In this document: positions 22,272 through 27,533 of the stretch, one piece after another
Layout of the letters: every line of letters begins with the position of its first letter
How positions within the stretch are numbered: the first letter of the stretch is position 1
The notes under the pieces: model-generated
Seen by the model: the letters and a program-made list of their open reading frames with translations, nothing else
What the model was told of the DNA's origin: nothing
Databases searched by the model: none
Assembly (NCBI GenBank): GCA_023228125.1
Contig: JALOBT010000035.1
Span: 1 to 27,533, forward strand
From: Candidatus Cloacimonadota bacterium
GTDB taxonomy: Bacteria > Cloacimonadota > Cloacimonadia > Cloacimonadales > Cloacimonadaceae
DNA: 27,533 nucleotides
Direction of reading: 5' to 3'
Made by a program: the position numbers and the translations under genes

Positions 22272-23744
22272 ATGCAGCAAAAGTGGATACTGGCTACCAT
22301 CGCCATCGTCCTGATCAGCAGCCTGTGGGCTGCTCCCATAGACGATTTTAGACAGGCCTTCCTGGCCAATCAAGATAGTCCCGAAGTCCTGGAGCAGCTC
22401 ATCACAGAGTTCAAGAATCAAAAACTTTCCCTGGAAGACCACCGCATCTTTCAAAGCCTGTGGAATCATGTGAACCCCCAGGCCGTCCAGGCCCATTACG
22501 ATGAATTGCTGAAACAGAACCCCCAAAATCCCGAATATATCTACCTCAGCGTTCGCCTGAAAGATAATGAGGAGCAGATGGAAGCTGCCCGCATGCTGAT
22601 TCAGTATTTCCCTTCCTTCTATTGGGGCTACCGCATTATCGCGGTAAGCTTTACCGAGATCCTCTCCCAAGGCGATAGCGAGGCCTACCAGAGCGGCCCG
22701 CTCTTCAAAAATGATCTGGCTCTCATACATAATGGCCAGAAGCAATTTGCCGGTGATGCTTATCTGAATCTCGCAGTATTCTATGCTTACAAAGATAGCG
22801 ATCATTTCCAGGCCGCCGCCGCAGCTTTGGACAAGGTCTCAGACCCTCAGGCCATCAGCAGCAATATGCGGCAGATCGAGGAATTTTGTCTTAAGATTCA
22901 CGATCTGGATATGTACACCCGCTTGATTAGTGCGGTGCTGGACGACGCCCAGGAATCCGGGCAAATGAGCTCGGCCGAGGCCGAGCTAAATTCCCAGTAT
23001 TTTATCATGAACTTCCTGGTGAAAAGTAATGGCATCACTGCTTTGGATGAATATCTTGCCAATAATCCAGAGCTTAAGCTAAATCCGGATTTGAGCAGAA
23101 TCATCGCCGGGCTTTATCTGGAAAAAGGTCGCACCGAAAGTGCTCTGGATGCCCTGGGAGTATATGCCGCTTCAGAAGATGCAGATTATATGTATCTCAA
23201 AAACAGCCCTGAATTTTCCCCTCTTCAGGATCATCCCCGCTGGCAGACACTGCTCAAAAAGGCCAGGAAAGTCTGGGACAAAGGCGCAAACGCTCGCAAG
23301 GCCGAAGCTCTCAAAGACCGTGAATCCACTCCCGCCCCGCTTTGGGAGCTGCAAGACCTGCAGGGCAAAAGCCACAAACTATCTGAGCTCAAAGGCCAGA
23401 TCGTGATTCTGGATTTCTGGGCCTCCTGGTGTAGTCCCTGCAAGATGGCAATGCCCAGCCTCAGCCGCTGGATGCAGGATAAAATGCCCCAGGGAGTGCA
23501 GGTCTTTTCGGTGAATGTGATGGAGCGCGAGCTCCAAAACGGCAAGGATTACTTTTCGGACCAAGACTTCAAGATGACCTATCTGGAAGGGACTCCCGAA
23601 ATCGCCACTGCCTATGGTGTGAGCGGCATTCCTCATTTCACCATCATCGATCAAGCTGGCAATATCGCCTGGAGCGTGGTGGGCTTCAGCTATTCATTTG
23701 AAGAAAGTTTGAACTTCCAAATAGAGGCTTTAAAAAAGAACTAA
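22272..23744 (+). CDS. TlpA-like thioredoxin-domain protein with long N-terminal helical region
   Basis: The 490-residue product starts with a signal peptide (MQQKWILATIAIVLISSLWA), so it is probably periplasmic or exported. Residues 25-350 are helix-rich, with TPR-like spacing and no domain I can name. The last 140 residues form a TlpA/ResA-type thioredoxin fold. It includes APLWELQDLQGKSHKLSELK, the redox motif WCSPC (Cys387 and Cys390) and a cis-Pro in VSGIPHFTIID. By family it should reduce or rearrange protein disulfides in the envelope. The start at 22272 is set by AAGGAGGAATC directly upstream; an upstream in-frame start would cross the palindrome. It lies three bases before the thioesterase gene. 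The target proteins are unknown. Confidence 0.85.
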   Translation: MQQKWILATIAIVLISSLWAAPIDDFRQAFLANQDSPEVLEQLITEFKNQKLSLEDHRIFQSLWNHVNPQAVQAHYDELLKQNPQNPEYIYLSVRLKDNEEQMEAARMLIQYFPSFYWGYRIIAVSFTEILSQGDSEAYQSGPLFKNDLALIHNGQKQFAGDAYLNLAVFYAYKDSDHFQAAAAALDKVSDPQAISSNMRQIEEFCLKIHDLDMYTRLISAVLDDAQESGQMSSAEAELNSQYFIMNFLVKSNGITALDEYLANNPELKLNPDLSRIIAGLYLEKGRTESALDALGVYAASEDADYMYLKNSPEFSPLQDHPRWQTLLKKARKVWDKGANARKAEALKDRESTPAPLWELQDLQGKSHKLSELKGQIVILDFWASWCSPCKMAMPSLSRWMQDKMPQGVQVFSVNVMERELQNGKDYFSDQDFKMTYLEGTPEIATAYGVSGIPHFTIIDQAGNIAWSVVGFSYSFEESLNFQIEALKKN

Positions 23745-23747
23745 GTC

Positions 23748-24149
23748 ATGATAGAAGAGAACTACGATCGCTGTTTTGTCTGTGGCCAGGCCAATCCCAT
23801 CGGGCTCAAAATAGATTTTAGCTACGATGAAGAAGGAGCTGCTTATGCCACTCTGGCTTTAGACCAGGTCTTTGAAGGATATCCGGGAGTGGTGCATGGC
23901 GGCATCCTCTCCACTCTCTTGGATGAAGTGATGGCAAAAGCGGTAATAAATAGCGGAAAGATAGCTGTAACGGCAAAGCTCTCAGTATCTTACCGCAAAG
24001 CCCTGAATTCCGGCCAAAGCGTGCTCATCAAAGGTTGGATCACACGCGCCAAAAGCAGAACCATCAGCACCGCCGCCAGCATCTCAGACGAGAGCGGAAT
24101 TTATGCCGAAGCTGAAGCGGTCTTTGTGGTGCCCAGGCAGGATTTATGA
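23748..24149 (+). CDS. Hotdog-fold thioesterase, PaaI-like
   Basis: The 133-residue product has the hotdog core. MIEENYDRCFVCGQANPIGL begins the chain, followed by the family motif GVVHGGILSTLLDEVM with the catalytic-type HGG and Asp/Glu, and VTAKLSVSYRKAL in the central strand. Such proteins hydrolyse acyl-CoA thioesters in the cytoplasm; the natural acyl group cannot be inferred. The N-terminal CFVCG pair, spaced like CxxC, is common in this subgroup, which often begins with a short Cys-containing stretch. Its start lies 3 bp after the TlpA-like gene and its stop overlaps the next start by ATGA. The Shine-Dalgarno is weak, so translation may depend on coupling. Confidence 0.87.
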   Translation: MIEENYDRCFVCGQANPIGLKIDFSYDEEGAAYATLALDQVFEGYPGVVHGGILSTLLDEVMAKAVINSGKIAVTAKLSVSYRKALNSGQSVLIKGWITRAKSRTISTAASISDESGIYAEAEAVFVVPRQDL

Positions 24150-24787
24150 AAAATCCCCTTTCCTGTCTTTTTAGCCCCGCTGAACAGCGTATCTTGCTGG
24201 CTATCGCAGCTTTCCTGATCCTGGGCTCAGCTCTGCAGCTCACCGGATACCAGGCCTTGGCGCAGACTCCGGCTCTGTCCGATAGCCTTCTGGTGGATCT
24301 CAAAGAGGACAAAGCCCTCATCATCGATATCCGCACTGCCACCAAAGCCGAACTGATGGCCCTGTCCGGCATTGGCTCCAAACGGGCGGATGACATTATC
24401 AGCTATAGAGATCAGCATCCTTTTAGCAATGTCAATGAACTGATGAATATCTGTGGCATCGGAGCTAAAATCTATCAGCGCTGTTACCCCAATCTGCTCA
24501 TCTTTGGTGATTCTCTGGTAATCGCACCCTCCTCTTCCCCTTCCGCTCGCTCCTCAAAAGCTGCAAAATCTAGCCCCAAGCCAGCTCCCACCGCCCCTGT
24601 AAATATCAATACCGCCAGCCTGGAAACACTGTGCAGCCTCAGCGGCATCGGCCCCGTCAAAGCTCAGGCCATCATAGATTATCGCGCGCAGCATGGCCCC
24701 TTTTCTTCGCCCCAAGATTTGATCAAGGTAAAAGGAATCGGCCAGATCACCCTGGACAAGAATCTGTCCCGCCTCCGCACCGAATAG
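24146..24787 (+). CDS. Membrane-anchored double helix-hairpin-helix protein (ComEA-like)
   Basis: The 213-residue product has an N-terminal hydrophobic segment (about residues 14-32, ILLAIAAFLILGSALQL) and then two helix-hairpin-helix pairs. The first contains IDIRTATKAELMALSGIG and VNELMNICGIG; the second contains VNINTASLETLCSLSGIG and DLIKVKGIG. A Ser/Ala/Pro-rich linker separates them. This is the ComEA pattern; ComEA binds incoming DNA during natural transformation. Single-HhH ComEA is most common, so the doubled array is a variant; related small HhH proteins also occur near general secretion genes. It overlaps the thioesterase gene by ATGA and is the last gene of the long plus-strand run. 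No other competence genes are in the window, so DNA uptake is a suggestion only. Confidence 0.8.
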   Translation: MKNPLSCLFSPAEQRILLAIAAFLILGSALQLTGYQALAQTPALSDSLLVDLKEDKALIIDIRTATKAELMALSGIGSKRADDIISYRDQHPFSNVNELMNICGIGAKIYQRCYPNLLIFGDSLVIAPSSSPSARSSKAAKSSPKPAPTAPVNINTASLETLCSLSGIGPVKAQAIIDYRAQHGPFSSPQDLIKVKGIGQITLDKNLSRLRTE

Positions 24788-24788
24788 C

Positions 24789-25002
24789 CCTAAAACGTTA
24801 AAACGTTAAATCGCTAAAACGTTAAAACGTTAAATCGTTAAATCGTTAAAACGTTAAATCGTTAAAACGTTAAAACGTTAAAACGTTAAAACGTTAAAAC
24901 GTTAAAACGTTAAAACGTTAAAACGCTAAAACCTTAAAACTCTAAATCGTTAAAACGTTAAAACGCTAAAACGCTAAAACCCTAAAACCTTGAAACTCTA
25001 AA
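24789..25002. repeat. 8-bp tandem array (TTAAAACG, about 26 units)
   Basis: About 212 bp of 8-bp units have consensus TTAAAACG, with variants TTAAATCG, CTAAAACG and CTAAAACC. Units are nearly identical in the centre and diverge toward the right edge. Each junction contains the palindrome AACGTT. The array begins 2 bp after the ComEA-like stop and ends about 14 bp before a -35-like box. A reverse-complement fragment of its right edge lies at 26338-26365. Confidence 0.95.
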
Positions 25003-25015
25003 AAAACAAAGCTAT

Positions 25016-25041
25016 TGACACAAAATGCCCGCGCTATTTAC
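25016..25041 (+). promoter_or_regulatory. Probable promoter for the 25076 gene cluster
   Basis: TTGACA at 25016-25021 is a perfect -35 box. A weak -10 candidate (TATTTA or TTTACT) lies 14-16 nt later, about 35-40 nt before the ATG at 25076. The extended sequence TTGACACAAA equals that before tRNA-Lys (9006-9015). Confidence 0.4.
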
Positions 25042-25075
25042 TTGACTCTAAATTTTGAATTTCGGGAGTAAAAAG

Positions 25076-25636
25076 ATGAAGACACTTGAACCAAGCTGGA
25101 CGCCGACCGTTACCCTGGCCAAGCTCTTTGAAGAGCAGAATCAGTTTTTTGATGCTTTGGCCACCTATGAGCTGATCGCCCAAACCGATGCTTCGCCCGC
25201 CATCCGGGAGAAGATCGAGGATTTGCATGCCCGGATTTTGAATGACCCTTCGAACCGTTATGATCCCCGCATCGAAAAGCTCTTCACCCCCGAAGAGCTG
25301 GCTTACCTCAAGATCCTCAGCCATCAGGGCTTTGACAATATGTCCAGCACCATGCAAAAGCTGGGAGAAGGCCTTCAGGAAAGCCAGATAATCTTTGATG
25401 AAGAAGATATCCTGGCCGAAGAATCCGAGCTTGACGCTCTATCAGCTGTGCTTGAAGAGATCGAAAAACAGGCTCAGCTCAGTCTCATCAGTTCCAATGA
25501 AAGCTTTTCCGAGCTCACCGTGGGTGACCTGCTCCTTGCTGTCCTTTCCCGGTACGACAAAAATCAGCTGCTCAGCGAGATTCAGCTCTCGGATCTGGTC
25601 AGCCTTTTTGTGGATCTGCAGAACCCCAAGTCCTGA
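25076..25636 (+). CDS. Acidic protein of unknown function
   Basis: The 186-residue product is soluble, with no signal peptide or membrane helix. The first 60 residues are helical with a TPR-like repeat (LAKLFEEQNQFFDALATYEL). The middle is very acidic (IIFDEEDILAEESELDALSAVLEEIEKQ). The C-terminal part is helical (ELTVGDLLLAVLSRYDKNQLLSEIQLSDLVSLFVDL). I recognise no named family. I chose the ATG at 25076 because GGGAG sits 7 nt upstream; a TTG at 25055 would add seven residues. It is followed two bases later by a 55-residue Cys-rich protein and then rsmD, all probably in one operon driven by the TTGACA box. The operon is bracketed by 8-bp repeat arrays. Confidence 0.72.
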   Translation: MKTLEPSWTPTVTLAKLFEEQNQFFDALATYELIAQTDASPAIREKIEDLHARILNDPSNRYDPRIEKLFTPEELAYLKILSHQGFDNMSSTMQKLGEGLQESQIIFDEEDILAEESELDALSAVLEEIEKQAQLSLISSNESFSELTVGDLLLAVLSRYDKNQLLSEIQLSDLVSLFVDLQNPKS

Positions 25637-25638
25637 TT

Positions 25639-25806
25639 ATGGCCAAAGTCCCCCGCAGCTACAATAGAGTTTGTGAACGCTGCTTGCGCAAATGTAAACA
25701 AAACGCACAGGTGCAATTGCTCACCTGCCCGAGATTCAAACCCAAACCCGTGCAATTAGAGATCAAAGTGCCCGGCTACGGCCGTAGATTTGATAAACGC
25801 ACATGA
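25639..25806 (+). CDS. Small cysteine-rich basic protein (55 residues), unnamed
   Basis: This 55-residue frame is flanked closely by genes on both sides. It starts 2 nt after the stop of the 25076 gene and its stop overlaps the rsmD start as ATGA. It has four Cys, in VCERCLRKCKQ (C12, C15, C19) and LLTCPRF (C30). This spacing could bind one zinc ion in a small treble-clef or ribbon-like fold. The protein is highly basic (about 16 Lys/Arg residues), suggesting a nucleic acid or ribosome partner. It ends VPGYGRRFDKRT. I do not recognise a family. There is no Shine-Dalgarno of note; the tight spacing suggests coupled translation. Coding status is favoured by the exact overlap with rsmD, but a search for homologues would be decisive. 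Confidence 0.6.
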   Translation: MAKVPRSYNRVCERCLRKCKQNAQVQLLTCPRFKPKPVQLEIKVPGYGRRFDKRT

Positions 25807-26339
25807 TCCGCATCATCGCCGGCAAATATAAAAAACGCAAACTGGCTGCAGTGCCCGGACACAGCACCCGTCCCACCTCGGACTACAACCGCGAGATGAT
25901 CTTCAGCACCTATCAGGATTTCCAGGATAAACGCGTCCTGGACCTGTATGCCGGAACCGGCGCTTTGGGCCTGGAAGCCCTCTCACGCGGTGCCACCTGG
26001 GTAGATTTTGTGGAATTTGCCAGCCCCGCCATTGCCACTCTCCTCAGCAATATCCAGCTTTTAGACTGTGGAGATCAGTGCCACCTCTACCGCAAAAAAG
26101 TAGAAGCCTATCTCAAAACCTGCACCCAAGCCTACGATATCATTTTGCTGGATCCACCCTATGATAAGAACTTGGTAAATCCCACCCTGCGCAGCATCTT
26201 TGGCCAGGATCTTTTGGCGCAAGAGGGCGTGATCGTGGTGGAACATTCCCGCACTGAAACCATCTGCCCAGAACTAAAAGACAGGATATTTCAACACAAA
26301 TCCAGCAAAACTAATAGCTTTACCTGGCTGCAGCATTAA
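25803..26339 (+). CDS. rsmD: 16S rRNA (guanine(966)-N2)-methyltransferase
   Basis: RsmD methylates G966 in helix 31 of 16S rRNA, at the P-site, using SAM. The 178-residue product has the family N-terminus MIRIIAGKYKKRKL and the TRPTSDYNREMIFS segment matching the RsmD TRPT-xxxxRE pattern. The SAM-binding motif I is VLDLYAGTGALGLEALSRGA, then VDFVEFA (motif II) and the catalytic DPPY in DIILLDPPYDKN. The size is normal. The ATG overlaps the stop of the 55-residue Cys-rich protein. The TAA stop at 26337-26339 lies at the edge of an inverted 8-bp repeat fragment. SAM for it would come from MetK. Confidence 0.94.
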   Translation: MIRIIAGKYKKRKLAAVPGHSTRPTSDYNREMIFSTYQDFQDKRVLDLYAGTGALGLEALSRGATWVDFVEFASPAIATLLSNIQLLDCGDQCHLYRKKVEAYLKTCTQAYDIILLDPPYDKNLVNPTLRSIFGQDLLAQEGVIVVEHSRTETICPELKDRIFQHKSSKTNSFTWLQH

Positions 26340-26365
26340 GGTTTTAGGGTTTTAGCGTTTTATCG
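26338..26365. repeat. Inverted fragment of the 8-bp array
   Basis: The 28 bases match the reverse complement of 24964-24991 at 27 of 28 positions by direct comparison, with the same TTTTAGGG and TTTTAGCG variants in the same order. It overlaps the rsmD stop codon. Together the two sites flank the 25076-26339 gene cluster in inverted orientation. Confidence 0.9.
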
Positions 26366-26369
26366 TAGT

Positions 26370-26387
26370 GCAGGACGCCGTTCCTGC
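26370..26387. repeat. Small hairpin of the GGACTCCGTTCC family
   Basis: GCAGGA pairs with TCCTGC around CGCCGT. The loop and inner GGA/TCC match the hairpins at 22184-22203 and 26483-26503, whereas the outer stem bases differ in a compensated way. Confidence 0.75.
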
Positions 26388-26482
26388 TGAAGAAGAGCGG
26401 AAGATCACCTTAAAAATAGAACACAGATCGAGCGGATTGGGTGGATTTGACGGATTATTGGAGCCTTTGGGTTTTCAGGTAG

Positions 26483-26503
26483 TGGCGGACTCCTGTTCCG
26501 CCA
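26483..26503. repeat. Small hairpin of the GGACTCCGTTCC family
   Basis: TGGCGGA pairs with TCCGCCA around CTCCTGT. It is nearly the same as GGGCGGA-CTCCGT-TCCGCCC at 22184-22203, with the outermost pair changed on both sides. Confidence 0.8.
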
Positions 26504-26768
26504 ACACAGCGCAGCCTTCTGTTTTGACTTACAATTTTGCTCTGGCCAGCAAGTTACATATTCTCTCCATCTCTATTCACATCCAACCAGACTACCAGCT
26601 ATTCTCCAGCCAAAATTGTGAGTTAAAACAGAGGATACTGCTGATGCTGCTTTTCTTTTCCCAGAACAGAAGACCAAGCTTTGGTCATTGGGTGTATGAG
26701 CTAAAAATAGTCCTTGCCATCGCTGCCTCTTTTCAGAATATGTCCCTAAAGCTCAGAAGGAGTTCCGG

Positions 26769-27134
26769 ATGGAAGACAGCAATCTACGTCAAATCATGCT
26801 TGAGATTGAAGAGATCAAGCTAAAGGCGCAGCTCAGAGCCGTGAGAGCTGCCTTGAGGGGCGAGAAAGAACCAACTGCAGAGGATGGAAAACAATCTTTA
26901 TCGCAGGTGAGCTATGTGTATGAGCTGCTCAAAGAGGCGGAGTGCCCTTTGCACGTTTCAGAAATCATTAGCAGGTGTAAGCAGAGCTTTGGCATCGAAT
27001 TGCAGCGGGAATCCATCGTCTCGGCTTTGCTGAAGAAGGTCAAGCGTTTAGATCGTTTTACGAAGGTAGGCCCTAATGTTTTCGGCTTGATTGAGGATAA
27101 AGAGCTCTATCTTTTGGAGGATAAGGAGGGTTGA
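26769..27134 (+). CDS. Small protein with winged-helix (HARE-HTH-like) domain
   Basis: The 121-residue product has an N-terminal helix that could form a coiled coil (MEDSNLRQIMLEIEEIKLKA, residues 1-35). A 60-residue domain follows (SQVSYVYELLKEAECPLHVS, then EIISRCKQSFGI, then ALLKKVKRLDRFTKVGPNVFGL). The order of helices and the wing ending in FTKVGPNVFGL strongly resemble HARE-HTH domains, which are found in RNA polymerase delta subunits, chromatin proteins and restriction enzymes. The start ATG follows AAGGAG by 6 nt. It stands alone after the repeat-rich gap. I infer a DNA-binding or regulatory role. A partial match to other winged-helix families is possible. Confidence 0.75.
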   Translation: MEDSNLRQIMLEIEEIKLKAQLRAVRAALRGEKEPTAEDGKQSLSQVSYVYELLKEAECPLHVSEIISRCKQSFGIELQRESIVSALLKKVKRLDRFTKVGPNVFGLIEDKELYLLEDKEG

Positions 27135-27409
27135 GCGGGGCTTTTTTGATTCGTTGATAGATCAGGTGTCGTCCTGCGCTACGCTCCGGACTCGGGGATC
27201 CATCTGCCAGCCACCCCAGCAGTTACCTGCTGGGCTATTGGCATTCGCCTTTCGTCTTTCCGGACTGGTTATATCTGAAACGCTATGCCCACGGCATTCT
27301 TTGGGGTATGTGTTTGTTGGGGTTCTATCTGAACCCACATGAAATAGCTTTCACAACCGGGAATGAAACACCCTATCCTGTTCAGCTGGTGCGTGCACGA
27401 AAGCAAAAC

Positions 27410-27451
27410 ATAGTCACAGGGATTTTGCGGATCGAACGGATTAACACGGAT
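27410..27451. repeat. Diverged copy of the 5206-5340 element left end
   Basis: Ungapped comparison with 5204-5245 gives 35 matches in 42 positions, including ATAGTCAC at one end and AACACGGAT at the other. The right end of the element would lie beyond about 27530 or is absent. Confidence 0.65.
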
Positions 27452-27463
27452 ATATAGCGTATT

Positions 27464-27529
27464 GGCAAATGGATCCGCTTGCGGAACTGCTGGATTGGAT
27501 GCGTCTCGCGTCCAGTTGTTGGATTTGCC
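27464..27529. repeat. Multi-stem palindrome at window end
   Basis: GGCAAAT (27464-27470) pairs with ATTTGCC (27523-27529). Inside are CCGC-TT-GCGG and GGATGCG-TCT-CGCGTCC, a 7-bp stem with one G-T pair. The arrangement is cloverleaf-like but has no tRNA features. The window may cut off its surroundings. Confidence 0.65.
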
Positions 27530-27533
27530 TTCG

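Larger units (their letters stand above)
26340..26768. other. Intergenic interval with several small repeats
   Basis: I see no credible gene in these 429 bases; a 151-codon frame from 26368 crosses repeat sequences and has no Shine-Dalgarno. Contents are the 8-bp array fragment (to 26365), the hairpin GCAGGA-CGCCGT-TCCTGC (26370-26387), a CGGATT-type direct repeat (26421-26459, related to 5215-5245 and 27430-27451) and the hairpin TGGCGGA-CTCCTGT-TCCGCCA (26483-26503). Confidence 0.75.
27135..27533. other. Structured non-coding tail to the window end
   Basis: No gene is supported. Hairpins include CCCAGCAG-TTAC-CTGCTGGG (27215-27234), enclosed by TGCCA/TGGCA (27205-27243), and GTCC-TGCG-CTA-CGC-TCC-GGAC upstream (about 27171-27191). 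CCTTTCGTCTTTCC at about 27249 resembles the end of the repeat-island core. At 27410-27451 there is a diverged copy of the left end of the 5206-5340 element. The window ends inside another palindromic cluster (27464-27529). Confidence 0.65.

Noticed and set aside
24789..25002. Telomere-like or CRISPR-like array
   Set aside because: TTTTAGGG variants resemble some eukaryotic telomeres only by chance; units are 8 bp with no spacers and lie between bacterial genes.
26368..26823. 151-codon plus-strand ORF
   Set aside because: It crosses two dispersed hairpins and a CGGATT repeat, has no Shine-Dalgarno and overlaps the well-supported gene at 26769 in another frame.
27091..27342. 83-codon ORF at the window end
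   Set aside because: It starts inside the winged-helix gene in another frame and runs through palindromes.

Overview
The window looks like chromosomal DNA of a diderm (LPS-making) bacterium. It carries Kdo synthesis genes (kdsA, kdsC) and the Lpt LPS-export genes, with unidirectional gene packing, many overlapping start and stop codons, and good Shine-Dalgarno sites. The gene set, the pilin-like proteins beginning MGTQQILLIVLSVIIVGAA, and the abundant palindromic intergenic repeats resemble what I know of Candidatus Cloacimonadota or a nearby FCB-type lineage. That placement is an inference from memory and cannot be proved here.

Region 1 (1-3085) is a gene-free repeat island. A roughly 120-bp core with two strong hairpins recurs in direct and inverted blocks; long ORFs across it are artefacts. 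Region 2 (3472-4735) holds two minus-strand paralogues of a small pilin-like membrane protein. The upstream one has a clear terminator and a near-consensus sigma-54 promoter. Region 3 (4800-5627) is non-coding or nearly so: a 39-bp tandem hairpin array, a 135-bp element with 22-bp terminal inverted repeats, and two doubtful micro-ORFs. Region 4 (5628-8391) is a two-gene envelope polysaccharide cluster, a Wzx-like flippase overlapping a family 4-type glycosyltransferase. Region 5 (8392-9440) has more hairpin repeats, a 73-bp near-perfect palindrome, tRNA-Lys(CTT), and a structured leader before metK.

Region 6 (9441-24787) is about 15 kb of tightly packed plus-strand genes: metK, kdsA, kdsC, lptC, an lptA-like gene, lptB (apparent 1-nt frameshift), rpoN, lpdA, hpf, hprK, ptsH, ptsI, pgi, a TlpA-like thioredoxin-domain protein, a PaaI-like thioesterase and a double helix-hairpin-helix ComEA-like protein. 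The order kdsC-lptC-lptA-lptB-rpoN-hpf-PTS parallels the proteobacterial rpoN locus, but the PTS part is HprK plus HPr plus Enzyme I, with no sugar-transporting Enzyme II in view. This suggests a regulatory phosphorelay beside LPS export and sigma-54.

Region 7 (24788-27533) has an 8-bp tandem array (TTAAAACG), an acidic protein of unknown function, an unannotated 55-residue cysteine-rich protein, rsmD, an inverted fragment of the 8-bp array, small hairpin repeats, a small winged-helix protein resembling HARE-HTH domains, and a structured non-coding tail. The strongest second-look items are the sigma-54 promoter, the repeat island with a compensatory stem change, the lptB frameshift, the inverted 8-bp arrays bracketing the rsmD cluster, and the 55-residue protein.
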